Shown here: positions 17,449-25,674 of the stretch, piece after piece | Layout: each line of letters starts with the position of its first letter | Numbering within the stretch: the first letter of the stretch is position 1 | DNA from: Flavobacterium quisquiliarum | GTDB lineage: Bacteria; Bacteroidota; Bacteroidia; Flavobacteriales; Flavobacteriaceae | Direction of reading: 5' to 3' | Assembly (NCBI RefSeq): GCF_019308285.1 | Contig: NZ_WWEM01000004.1 | Coordinates: 1 to 64,000 of the forward strand | DNA length: 64,000 bases | Position numbers and translations under genes: made by a program | The notes under the pieces: generated by a model | The model's database searches: none | Told to the model about the DNA's origin: nothing | The model's input: the letters and a program-made list of their open reading frames with translations, nothing else

Positions 17449-18336
17449 ATGAAACAAAAACAACTTTTACTAATCTTATTAATCATAGGAACAGCTTTTT
17501 GGGGCATTTCTTATTCGGTTACCAAACTGGCAATCGGGAATTATTCTCCTGCCACTTTCCTATTCTACCGTTTCTTACTGGCTGTTATTGTGCTTTCTAT
17601 TATTTTTTGGAAATATGTCAAAGACATCAATTTACAAGCGGTTAAAACAGGATTTATTTTAGCCGTCCCAATGTTTTTAGGTATTCATTTACAAACAATC
17701 GGACTTAAATATACCGACGCTTCACAATGTTCTTTTATTGCGGGATTAACCGTTATTATTATTCCGCTAATGAAATTGGGACTTTATAAAACCAATGCTT
17801 CTCTAAAAATCTGGATTGCCGCTTTTACCGCTTTAACAGGTTTATTTGTTATCGCCATACAAGATAAATTTACTGTAAACGTTGGTGATTTGTTTACCAT
17901 TGCAGGTTCGTTTGGCTTTGCGGTTTATTTGATTGCGGTTGAAAAGCATTCGGCTACAAAGAATCTTTTGTATTCTATCGTTCCTATGTTTGCCTTTTGT
18001 GCTTTATTCACTTTTTGTATTGCTCTTACAGATGCTAAAGCTGTTTGGTTACCACAGAATGATACTTTTTGGCTTGGTGTGGTTTACTGCGCTTTGTTTT
18101 CCACCGCTTATATGTACACCGTCTCTAATATTTCGCAGCGTTATTTATCGGCAGAACGTGTGGCAGTGATTTATTTGTTTGAACCTGTTTTTGGGGCAAT
18201 CGGTGCTTTCTTTATACTAGGAGAAGATCTTTCGTGGCGTTTGCTTTTAGGCGGAAGCCTGATTTTTGCAGGAACTATTATTTCTGAAGTCAATTTTAAA
18301 AGTCCTAAACTTAGGATTTTGACTAAAAGGAGTTGA
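17449..18336 (+). CDS. EamA/DMT-superfamily transporter
   Basis: 295 aa with ten predicted transmembrane helices in two EamA repeats (about residues 8-135 and 150-285). Signature segments are GTAFWGISYSVTKLAIGNYSP in the first repeat and YLFEPVFGAIGAFFILGE in the second. The family exports metabolites or amino acids across the inner membrane; the substrate here is unknown. It is probably a separate transcription unit ending at the palindrome that follows. Confidence 0.9.
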   Translation: MKQKQLLLILLIIGTAFWGISYSVTKLAIGNYSPATFLFYRFLLAVIVLSIIFWKYVKDINLQAVKTGFILAVPMFLGIHLQTIGLKYTDASQCSFIAGLTVIIIPLMKLGLYKTNASLKIWIAAFTALTGLFVIAIQDKFTVNVGDLFTIAGSFGFAVYLIAVEKHSATKNLLYSIVPMFAFCALFTFCIALTDAKAVWLPQNDTFWLGVVYCALFSTAYMYTVSNISQRYLSAERVAVIYLFEPVFGAIGAFFILGEDLSWRLLLGGSLIFAGTIISEVNFKSPKLRILTKRS

Positions 18337-18340
18337 TTTT

Positions 18341-18428
18341 TTTACTCCCGCAGATTTAGCAGATTCAATAAAATCAATAGATTTAGTTAAAAAAAAATCT
18401 GTCGAATCTGCTAAATCTGCGGGAGTAA
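18341..18428. repeat. Long palindrome between convergent genes (family E copy 1)
   Basis: A 25-bp arm holding ACTCCCGCAGATTTAGCAGATT at 18341-18365 is inverted at 18403-18428, with a 37-nt AT-rich spacer. It sits between the EamA and phytochrome stops and could stop transcription from both sides. A degenerate relative is at 54430. To respect length limits the full arm is not written out. Confidence 0.8.
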
Positions 18429-18441
18429 ATATTTTAAATAC

Positions 18442-20721
18442 TTATAAAGTTGTAAGTGAATCTTCAGGATCACAAGGGAAATAGATAATAATGTCGGTTC
18501 CTTGATTTGGTTTTCCTTCGGCACGGATGTCTCCTCCAACAGCCTGCATAATTTTTTTGCATAATGCCAAGCCAATACCCGAACCTGTGTATTGCTCCTG
18601 CGTGTGAAGTCTTGTAAATACTTTAAAAATAGATTGTGCATATTGCGGTTCAAAACCAATTCCATTATCCGAAAAACGAACCCAATGACAATAGACCTTA
18701 TATAAATCATGAATCAAAACCGGTTCCTGTGATGCGGTTATCGTAATCTTAGGCTTTCTTTCGGTCGAAGCATATTTTAATGAGTTCTGTATAATATTGA
18801 TAAACAGCTGTCGCATTAAAAAGCTGATAGCGTGAACTTCTGGAAGACTTTCATATTCAATTAAAGCTTCATTATCCAAAATGGTTTCCTGCATTTCCTT
18901 AATCGTAGATTCTAAAATTTCATTTAAATCTACTTGTTCCAAAGCATCTCTGGTATTTTTAATGCGGGTATATTTTAGAATATCATCCAGCAGTCCTCTC
19001 ATTCTACCAGCTGATTTTGAAACACGTTGCAATGAATCGGAAATTGAATCGGTTGAAATTACATCCAGTTCCGACAGCATTTTAGACGTAATCAGCTGAA
19101 TTTTACGCAAAGGTTCCTGTAAATCGTGCGTACTGATCCAGTTGATATTCTCAAGCTCCGAATTTGTTTCTTTCAGCACTTCACTTTGATAGCGGTACTT
19201 TTCTTCTTCCTCACTCAGCATAATCAAAATAAGCTGATTGTGTAAAGCATGGGCGTATTGAACCGCAGCGTTTATTTCATACTGTTTCCAAATACTGCTT
19301 CGGTTTTTAACGATCTGTTTCCAGATATTAAAAGAGTTTCTCGGATGAAGTCCTTTACTGTCTTTTATGATGCTTTTTTCGGGATCACCACCCCAATTAA
19401 TTTCAGTAACAGTTTCTGGTCTAAACCATATTATGTGATCTCCATTTCCAAGTGAATGATAAATAATCCCCGCAAAATTAGAGTCTTGTGCTATTTCAGG
19501 AAACTCATCGCAAATTTTATGGGTTGTAAAAATTTCATTTTCGCTTTTGGCATAAATTTCTTCAATCAATTTAAAAATCTTCTCATCGCAAGGTGCTAAT
19601 CCGTTTTTATAGATTTTTCCTCTTGAAACAATCGAAACGCCAGCCGCATTACAAATTTCCAGTAATTGCGGTGTAGCAATAATCGTTTCTAATGAATCTT
19701 GCGAAATCGGCAGATCCAGTCCCGTCAATTGTTCTAACGCTGCGTTTGTTTTCTGTGCACTGATATTCTCATCATTGGATTGCCTGATATCAATTTGAGA
19801 AGTAATAAATTGTCCTTGAAGCTTGGCAGCCAATCTAATTTCAGGCGAAATATTTTTTTCTGAATAATGATGACAGGCAATCAATCCCCATAATCTGTCA
19901 TGATGAATTAGCGAAATAGTAAGTGTTGCACCAACTCCCATATTCTTCAAATATTCGACATGAATTGGCGATGTGCTTCTAAGAATTGAAAGGCTCAAAT
20001 CTAAATTCTTATTTTCTTTGTCATCATCAACAGTAAAAATAGGAACAGGCTTATAACCAATATCAACAATAAGTCTCAATTGGTTTCTAATGTATAATTC
20101 TCTCGCTTGAGCTGGAATATCAGTATGCGGATAATGCAATCCTAAAAATGGTTCTAAATCTTCTCTGCAGCTTTCAGCAAAAACTTCGCCATTGTATTGT
20201 TCATCAAAGCGATAAATCATTACACGGTCATAACCTGTAATTTCTCGTGTTCCCTCTGCTACAAGTGCACACAAATCTTTAAGCGATTTGGTATTGTTCA
20301 TTTGAGTCACAAACTGAATTGTTTGTGTGTAAACATCTGCGAGTTTTTCTTTTACAGAAAACTGTGGTTCGGCTTCTAAAACATAAATATCGAAGCTTTT
20401 ATGTATCGAGATTTGAAATAGTTTACCAAATAATTCAATCTGAAGCGGAAAGACGTTTTGAATTTTATCTTCATTAATATAATCCAAAATCTGTTTTTCT
20501 ACAGCTGCACCAAAAACAGAGGCAAAGTCTTTTCCTAAAACCTGATGATGAGTAATATCTAAAAATACAGTTATATTTTCTGTACAATAGTCTATTTTCC
20601 AATCGAGAGTAACACCAATTAAAAAACCATGTGGCTGTATTTGACCAGGAATGTGTATGGGTTCGTGCTCACAATTGGTTAACGTGACGATATCGCGATT
20701 AACTATATCTTTAAACTTCAT
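18442..20721 (-). CDS. bphP: Bacteriophytochrome histidine kinase
   Basis: 759 aa with the full PAS-GAF-PHY-HisKA-HATPase order. Cys17 in TNCEHEPIHIPGQIQPHG is the biliverdin-attachment Cys of bacterial phytochromes. The GAF motif is YPHTDIPAQAR (about residues 198-207), where His replaces the more usual Ala/Ser before DIP. The PHY tongue has PRNSF. The H-box is STHDLQEPLRKI near residue 530, the N-box is NIIQNSLKYA, and a G2 box GSGIGLALCKK follows. It senses red/far-red light and phosphorylates a response regulator that is not encoded next to it. It lies 5 nt downstream of the heme oxygenase that would supply biliverdin. Confidence 0.95.
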   Translation of the reverse strand: MKFKDIVNRDIVTLTNCEHEPIHIPGQIQPHGFLIGVTLDWKIDYCTENITVFLDITHHQVLGKDFASVFGAAVEKQILDYINEDKIQNVFPLQIELFGKLFQISIHKSFDIYVLEAEPQFSVKEKLADVYTQTIQFVTQMNNTKSLKDLCALVAEGTREITGYDRVMIYRFDEQYNGEVFAESCREDLEPFLGLHYPHTDIPAQARELYIRNQLRLIVDIGYKPVPIFTVDDDKENKNLDLSLSILRSTSPIHVEYLKNMGVGATLTISLIHHDRLWGLIACHHYSEKNISPEIRLAAKLQGQFITSQIDIRQSNDENISAQKTNAALEQLTGLDLPISQDSLETIIATPQLLEICNAAGVSIVSRGKIYKNGLAPCDEKIFKLIEEIYAKSENEIFTTHKICDEFPEIAQDSNFAGIIYHSLGNGDHIIWFRPETVTEINWGGDPEKSIIKDSKGLHPRNSFNIWKQIVKNRSSIWKQYEINAAVQYAHALHNQLILIMLSEEEEKYRYQSEVLKETNSELENINWISTHDLQEPLRKIQLITSKMLSELDVISTDSISDSLQRVSKSAGRMRGLLDDILKYTRIKNTRDALEQVDLNEILESTIKEMQETILDNEALIEYESLPEVHAISFLMRQLFINIIQNSLKYASTERKPKITITASQEPVLIHDLYKVYCHWVRFSDNGIGFEPQYAQSIFKVFTRLHTQEQYTGSGIGLALCKKIMQAVGGDIRAEGKPNQGTDIIIYFPCDPEDSLTTL

Positions 20722-20726
20722 TCTCT

Positions 20727-21323
20727 CTACCTGCCCTCAAAATGTTTGTAAATACTGTCAAAAGCAAACACTGCTCCTTCTATAATCTCCTCTCCACATT
20801 CGTGCTTTTGTTCGTATTCTGATAGGAAATTCAGAAAAGCTTTCCAAAAACTTCCTGTTCTTTCTCCATAACCACTAAAATAAGACACACCTTTTTCTCC
20901 TGAAAGTTCAGGACGTTTTGAAACATTTTTCAAGATAAATCGCCCGCCCAATGTTGAACCTTCCACAACATATAAAACGCCAAGTGCAAAAGGAACTGAC
21001 ATTTCATCTTTATGAAAAACTGTAGCCGAATCTGTTTTTTTAGAATTTAAAAATAAAAGGTCGTATTCTATAAGATGTTTCTTTCTTCTTTGTTCTAAAT
21101 CTTCGATAAGATTGGAGAAAAAAGGAAAAATGATAGTTTCTGTATCGTTATGAACATCGTGCATTAAACTCAAATAATGAATATAATCTTCGAGTTCCAT
21201 ATTTGGCGACATGATCGATTTCGACACCGAAAGGTCTTCCAGTTTTTGATGAGAATCAGCTGTTTGCGTTTTTAGATTTTGAAGGAAATCCGAAGCTATC
21301 GCAGAATTTATATGTGTACTCAT
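20727..21323 (-). CDS. bphO: Biliverdin-forming heme oxygenase
   Basis: 198 aa, the usual size for bacterial BphO. His25 in TADSHQKLE fits the proximal heme ligand. The distal-helix region reads LGVLYVVEGSTLGGRFI, a strong BphO signature. It opens heme to biliverdin, the chromophore for the phytochrome whose gene begins 5 nt downstream. The divergent intergenic region holds a TAAATTTG box on the minus strand (21374-21381) and an Fnr-like palindrome. Confidence 0.93.
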   Translation of the reverse strand: MSTHINSAIASDFLQNLKTQTADSHQKLEDLSVSKSIMSPNMELEDYIHYLSLMHDVHNDTETIIFPFFSNLIEDLEQRRKKHLIEYDLLFLNSKKTDSATVFHKDEMSVPFALGVLYVVEGSTLGGRFILKNVSKRPELSGEKGVSYFSGYGERTGSFWKAFLNFLSEYEQKHECGEEIIEGAVFAFDSIYKHFEGR

Positions 21324-21456
21324 TTATAAAATTGTGTGTGGTTTATGAGCTTTATTTGCTTAAGCTCTTATCACAAATTTAAACAAAAAATGGTAGTACT
21401 AAAATAAAAAATAGTCCTTTACATTTTAAGTTAAAGTAGACGTAATTTTTACGATT

Positions 21457-21470
21457 TTGACATTCGTCAA
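21457..21470. promoter_or_regulatory. Fnr-like palindrome TTGAC-N4-GTCAA
   Basis: TTGACATTCGTCAA is a perfect 5+5 inverted repeat with a 4-nt spacer, the geometry of Crp/Fnr operators. It is 51 nt upstream of the Crp/Fnr ATG and 133 nt upstream of bphO. A TAATTTTG -7-like box for the Crp/Fnr gene is at 21493-21500. Autoregulation and possible control of bphO-bphP are inferred. Confidence 0.55.
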
Positions 21471-21521
21471 TGTTTTTCTGCGAGATTAGCTTTAATTTTG
21501 AAATTGATTAAAAACTGACCA

Positions 21522-22091
21522 ATGATAAGTGAACTTGAGACTTTAATTAAAAGCAAATTAGAATTAAAAAATAACGAACTAGACACCATTCTTTCCTGCT
21601 TTAAATTAATACAAGTAAAAAGAAATGAACAACTACTGAAAAGTGGTGCCGTAGCCGATAAAATATTTTTTATCAAAAAAGGATGTCTGCGTTTGTATTA
21701 CAGTACCGAAGATCATACCATTGCAACGCGATTTATGGCTTTTGAAGGTACATTTCTAACTTCTATTGTCAGTTTTATTTCCCGAGAACCCAGCGCAGAA
21801 TATATTGAAACCGTTGAAACATCTGATCTTTTAGCTATTTCTTATAACGATTTTTTCAGACTTAGAAATACCATTCCGCAATGGGATAAAATGTACATTT
21901 ATATACTTGAATACGGTTTAACAGTAATTACTTCTAAACTAACTAGTTTACTGACTCAAAACGCTGCCGAACGTTATCGCAATCTCCTTAAAAACAATCC
22001 AGAACTTGTGCAAAGATTATCCAACGTCAATCTTGCCGCTTATCTTAATATTTCTCCCGAAACATTGAGTCGAATAAAATCACAGATCTAA
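21522..22091 (+). CDS. Crp/Fnr-family transcriptional regulator
   Basis: 189 aa. The cNMP-like effector domain covers about residues 15-125 (LIQVKRNEQLLKSGAVADKI, then FFIKKGCLRLYY). The C-terminus holds a short HTH (VNLAAYLNISPETLSRIKSQI). No N-terminal Cys set for Fe-S binding is present. It is divergent from bphO-bphP and 61 nt upstream of ilvD on the same strand. An Fnr-type palindrome sits before it. Ligand and regulon are unknown. Confidence 0.9.
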   Translation: MISELETLIKSKLELKNNELDTILSCFKLIQVKRNEQLLKSGAVADKIFFIKKGCLRLYYSTEDHTIATRFMAFEGTFLTSIVSFISREPSAEYIETVETSDLLAISYNDFFRLRNTIPQWDKMYIYILEYGLTVITSKLTSLLTQNAAERYRNLLKNNPELVQRLSNVNLAAYLNISPETLSRIKSQI

Positions 22092-22152
22092 TTTAGAGTC
22101 TGTTAACTATCAAAAAAAAACAAAAAAACAACCTTAAAAAACATTTTTTATC

Positions 22153-23844
22153 ATGAGAAGTGATGAAGTAAAAAAAGGCGTTCAGCGAACGCCTCACAGA
22201 TCCCTATTGCGTGCTACGGGTTTAAAAAACGAAGATTTCAGCAAACCTTTTATTGGAGTCGCAAACTCTTTTATCGAGATTATTCCGGGGCATTTTTTCT
22301 TAAATAAAGTATCGGAAATCATTAAAGAAGAAATTCGCGCCAATGGCTGTGTTCCTTTCGAATTCAACACTATCGGAATTGATGACGGAATTGCCATGGG
22401 ACATGACGGGATGTTATACTCCTTACCAAGCCGTGAAATTATCGCCAATTCGATTGAAAGCGTAATGAACGCACACAAACTAGATGCCATGATCGCGATT
22501 CCAAATTGTGATAAAATCGTTCCTGGAATGATTATGGGCGCACTTCGTGTAGATGTGCCTACTATTTTTGTGAGCGGAGGGCCCATGTCAAAAGGGTATA
22601 CCAAAAACGGAACTGCGATCGATTTGGCTTCTGCTTTTGAAGCCGTTGGAAAACACGAAGCAGGAAAAATATCAGACGAAGAATTGTACGATATTGAATG
22701 TAATGCCTGCCCAAGCGGTGGAAGCTGTTCTGGAATGTTTACGGCAAACTCCATGAATACTTTGATGGAAGCGATGGGAATTGCATTGCCCGGTAATGGA
22801 ACTATTTTGGCACAAACTCCAGAACGCGAACAATTGTACCGTGAAGCTGCAAGAAGAATTTGTGCTATCGCCAAAGATCAGCAGGAAATTGAAAAATTCA
22901 AACTGAAAAATATCTTAAACGAAAATGCCGTAAGAAACGCTTTTGCCGTTGATATGGCAATGGGCGGAAGCAGTAATACCGTTTTACACATGCTTGCGAT
23001 TGCAAATGAAGCTAATGTCGATTTTAAACTGAAAGACATCAATACTATTTCCGGAAACATTTCTCATATTGCTAAAATTTCTCCGAGTTTGAGCACGGTT
23101 CACATGGAAGATATTAATAGAGCCGGCGGTGTAAATGCTGTAATGAAGGAAATAAACAAAAGAGGTTCTGGCGTTTTGTTTGATAATCTGACGATCAGCG
23201 GGGAAACTTTATTGGAGAAAATTGAAAATGCCGAAATTAAAGACACTACAATTATTCATACCATAGACAATCCGTACAGTAATGTGGGCGGATTAGCCAT
23301 TTTATATGGTAATCTGGCTGAACAAGGTGCTGTAATTAAAACTGCTGGACTTACAGGCGCAAGAGTTTTTACAGGAAAAGCGGTTTGTTTTGACGGTCAA
23401 GCCGATGCCATTGCCGGAATTATGATGGGAAAAGTAAAAGCTGGAAACGTAGTAGTTATTCGTTATGAAGGCCCAAAAGGCGGCCCTGGAATGCAGGAAA
23501 TGCTCTCTCCTACTAGTTTAATTATGGGAATGGGATTAGGAAGTTCCGTAGCCCTAATTACTGACGGAAGATTCAGTGGCGCAACCAGAGGCGCTTCAAT
23601 TGGACATGTTTCTCCTGAAGCAGCTGAAGGCGGCATGATTGCTTTGGTAAAAGATGGAGACGAAATTCATATCGATGTGGATCAGTATATCTTGTCTGTT
23701 AATTTGAGAGATGAAGAAATAAAAACCAGAAGAGAAAATTTCAAACCTTTGAAAAAGCCTTTAAATTCAAAATGGTTAAGTCAATATCGTGCTCTTGTAA
23801 CTAACGCCAGTACAGGCGCTGTTTTGAAAACTGATTTAGATTAA
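22153..23844 (+). CDS. ilvD: Dihydroxy-acid dehydratase
   Basis: 563 aa, normal for IlvD/Edd. IlvD converts 2,3-dihydroxy-isovalerate and its isoleucine counterpart to 2-keto acids in branched-chain amino-acid synthesis. Signatures are [20 protein letters not shown] and NCDKIVPGM (Cys119, Lys121). A further signature is [17 protein letters not shown] (Cys186, Cys192). The N-terminal segment has [10 protein letters not shown] rather than the PCN Cys motif, as in the E. coli-type [4Fe-4S] enzyme. None of ilvB, ilvN or ilvC follows, so it is a stand-alone copy. A related sugar-acid dehydratase role cannot be excluded. Confidence 0.88.
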   Translation: MRSDEVKKGVQRTPHRSLLRATGLKNEDFSKPFIGVANSFIEIIPGHFFLNKVSEIIKEEIRANGCVPFEFNTIGIDDGIAMGHDGMLYSLPSREIIANSIESVMNAHKLDAMIAIPNCDKIVPGMIMGALRVDVPTIFVSGGPMSKGYTKNGTAIDLASAFEAVGKHEAGKISDEELYDIECNACPSGGSCSGMFTANSMNTLMEAMGIALPGNGTILAQTPEREQLYREAARRICAIAKDQQEIEKFKLKNILNENAVRNAFAVDMAMGGSSNTVLHMLAIANEANVDFKLKDINTISGNISHIAKISPSLSTVHMEDINRAGGVNAVMKEINKRGSGVLFDNLTISGETLLEKIENAEIKDTTIIHTIDNPYSNVGGLAILYGNLAEQGAVIKTAGLTGARVFTGKAVCFDGQADAIAGIMMGKVKAGNVVVIRYEGPKGGPGMQEMLSPTSLIMGMGLGSSVALITDGRFSGATRGASIGHVSPEAAEGGMIALVKDGDEIHIDVDQYILSVNLRDEEIKTRRENFKPLKKPLNSKWLSQYRALVTNASTGAVLKTDLD

Positions 23845-23853
23845 AAATAAAAA

Positions 23854-24020
23854 TTGCTTCGGAGAAGCAAAATATGTGTAGAAATTCTATATATGATTAA
23901 TAGCAAAGCTCCATCGGAGCGAAATATAGTAGCATTGCCTAAAAAACATTTCGCTCCGATGGAGCTCTTTTTTCGTTGCCCTATTTGGAGTTCTATACAT
24001 ATTACGTCCCTCTGGGACTT
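23854..24020. repeat. Family C repeat, copy 1, with terminator hairpin
   Basis: Contains a small hairpin TTGCTTCGGAGAAGCAA. A perfect 19-bp stem, AGCTCCATCGGAGCGAAAT, at 23908-23926 is inverted at 23948-23966 and followed by CTTTTTT. The tail reads GGAGTTCTATACATATTACG then CCCTCTGGGACTT. A related copy lies at 51351. The long stem plus T run probably also terminates ilvD. Confidence 0.8.
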
Positions 24021-24101
24021 ACCTTTTTGATTATTTCAAACTGATTTCGATTACTATATTTTTTAGTTTTATTATTTCCAGTTATTTATCACAGAGGGGT
24101 T

Positions 24102-24182
24102 TCCTGCAAGGTCTTTTTTGACCTTGTCGGTATTATTCTCTTTATGTATGGATACCTACAAGGTTTTAAAAACCTTGCAGGA
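24102..24182. repeat. Palindromic element (family D)
   Basis: CCTGCAAGGTCTTTTTTGACC at the left and TACAAGGTTTTAAAAACCTT then GCAGG at the right form nested hairpins with outer ends CCTGCAAGGT / ACCTTGCAGG. Only one copy was seen. The 23845-24329 gap consists of this element, the family C repeat and a family A fragment; no gene is visible. Confidence 0.7.
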
Positions 24183-24211
24183 ACTAATTAATAATCGAAT
24201 TCAGTTTACTA

Positions 24212-24321
24212 TTAAAAGGCGTTTCACTTGGATTAATACAAATAGCTATGTGTTAATGACTAGTCATTTTTTAAAATCTTAGGCAGATTTAAAATAAAAA
24301 TCTATGTTTCTATGTGTTTAA
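24212..24321. repeat. Family A repeat, copy 4 (left end missing)
   Basis: Begins inside the element at TTAAAAGGCGTTTCACTTGG and continues through TAGCTATGTGTTAATGACTAG to the standard end CTATGTTTCTATGTGTTTAA. The outer TTAAACACATAG end is absent. Confidence 0.78.
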
Positions 24322-24329
24322 ATATTTTC

Positions 24330-25673
24330 TCAATTTAAATCTTCTACCAGACAAATTTCAAAAGTTGTTTTTCCTTTTTCATTTTTGTTGAGAATATAAC
24401 CGCCGTGCGCTTCTACAATATTCTTAGAAAGCGTTAAACCAATTCCTGCGCCTTCATTTCGAGTGGTAAAAAATGGGAGAAAGATCTTGTCTTCTATTTC
24501 TTTTTCAATACCTTTTCCGTTATCGGTAATCTTTATGAAAACCCGATTTTCTTTGGCTTCAGCCGAAATAAAAATCTGCTTCTGACTATTTTGGTTTAAT
24601 AATGCATTAATAGAGTTTGTCAATAAATTAATTAACACTTGCTCAAACTGCTGTTGATCAACATTAATATGATAATTATATTCAATCGAATTGATCACTT
24701 CAATATTATCCTTTCTCAATAACGGATTCATAATCTGAAGTACATTTTCTATCAAATTAATTAATTCTATTTTTTCCTTTTTGGGAGAAGGAAGCATTGC
24801 GAGTTTACGATAACCTTCAACAAACTTCTGTAAATGGTCACTTCGTCTCAGCATAGTTTCTACACTGTTTTTCATATCTTCCAAATCTTCCTCAGAAAGC
24901 GAATCTTGTTCTACTAAATCTTGTAAATTCTGGCAGATCGAACGAATTGGCGTTATCGAATTCAAAAGCTCGTGCGAGATTACTTTCATCAGATTAATCC
25001 ACGCATCTTTCTCTTTTTTCTCCACCACATTCTGAATCGAATCCAGTAAAACAATAAAATAATCCTGTTCAAAAATTTCGGTGCGCGAAGCCTGTAAAAC
25101 AAATGTCTGTTTGCTTTGTTCGTTAATACTGATGTCGATTGAAGTTTTAACTTCATGAAAATCATCCTCTTCTATAATTTCGCATAAAGCAGGTAATTGA
25201 TTTTTTAGGTATTTCCATTTCGAAACTTTAGGTACATTAAAATGATTCGAAAAATAATCATTCATCAAAAAAATGCTCCAATCGTTTTCTTGTTTCTGCA
25301 AAATCACAACTCCAGTTTCTATATTATTTAAGATCGAACGATAAATAATGTCTTTAGAAATCTGTTCATTTTCCTTATTTTTCAAGGTTTCATATAACTG
25401 AAATAAATCGTTATAAGTTCTATTGAATTTGTGTTTGGAAAAATCCGACGAAAAATCATTCTGTAAAATGGAAGCAATCGTTTTGTCATAAATCAGAACA
25501 AAATTTCGGACGTAAAAATACATTTCACGCACAATCAAAAATACCATGCAGAGTCCGAATATGCCTGTAAACAATAATCCTATTTTGAAAAAATAAATAG
25601 AAAGTTCAATTCCTGCAACAATTAGCATTAATCGCAGAAAAAGTAGTTTATAAGTTTGTAATGTCTTAAACAT
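24330..25673 (-). CDS. Membrane sensor histidine kinase (NtrB-like)
   Basis: 447 aa. Two N-terminal transmembrane helices lie at about residues 12-30 and 32-50, with almost no periplasmic loop. A PAS-like region spans about 105-215. The H-box is VISHELLNSITPIRS with His234, the N-box is NLLTNSINAL, and the ATP lid reads FFTTRNEGAGIGLTLSK. The short loop suggests sensing in or near the membrane. The ATG lies 1 nt after the stop of the sigma-54 response regulator, so the two are translationally close and form a cognate pair. Confidence 0.93.
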   Translation of the reverse strand: MFKTLQTYKLLFLRLMLIVAGIELSIYFFKIGLLFTGIFGLCMVFLIVREMYFYVRNFVLIYDKTIASILQNDFSSDFSKHKFNRTYNDLFQLYETLKNKENEQISKDIIYRSILNNIETGVVILQKQENDWSIFLMNDYFSNHFNVPKVSKWKYLKNQLPALCEIIEEDDFHEVKTSIDISINEQSKQTFVLQASRTEIFEQDYFIVLLDSIQNVVEKKEKDAWINLMKVISHELLNSITPIRSICQNLQDLVEQDSLSEEDLEDMKNSVETMLRRSDHLQKFVEGYRKLAMLPSPKKEKIELINLIENVLQIMNPLLRKDNIEVINSIEYNYHINVDQQQFEQVLINLLTNSINALLNQNSQKQIFISAEAKENRVFIKITDNGKGIEKEIEDKIFLPFFTTRNEGAGIGLTLSKNIVEAHGGYILNKNEKGKTTFEICLVEDLN

Positions 25674-25674
25674 A

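Noticed and set aside
17270..17452. 60-aa open frame
   Set aside because: It also reads a family B repeat (VCHSDEGRIS), so it is not a gene.
22194..22874. 226-aa minus-strand open frame
   Set aside because: It is antisense to the well-conserved ilvD sequence and shows no domain of its own.
23854..23870. TTGCTTCGGAGAAGCAA hairpin as the ilvD terminator
   Set aside because: It is not followed by a T run; the larger stem at 23908-23966 with CTTTTTT fits better.
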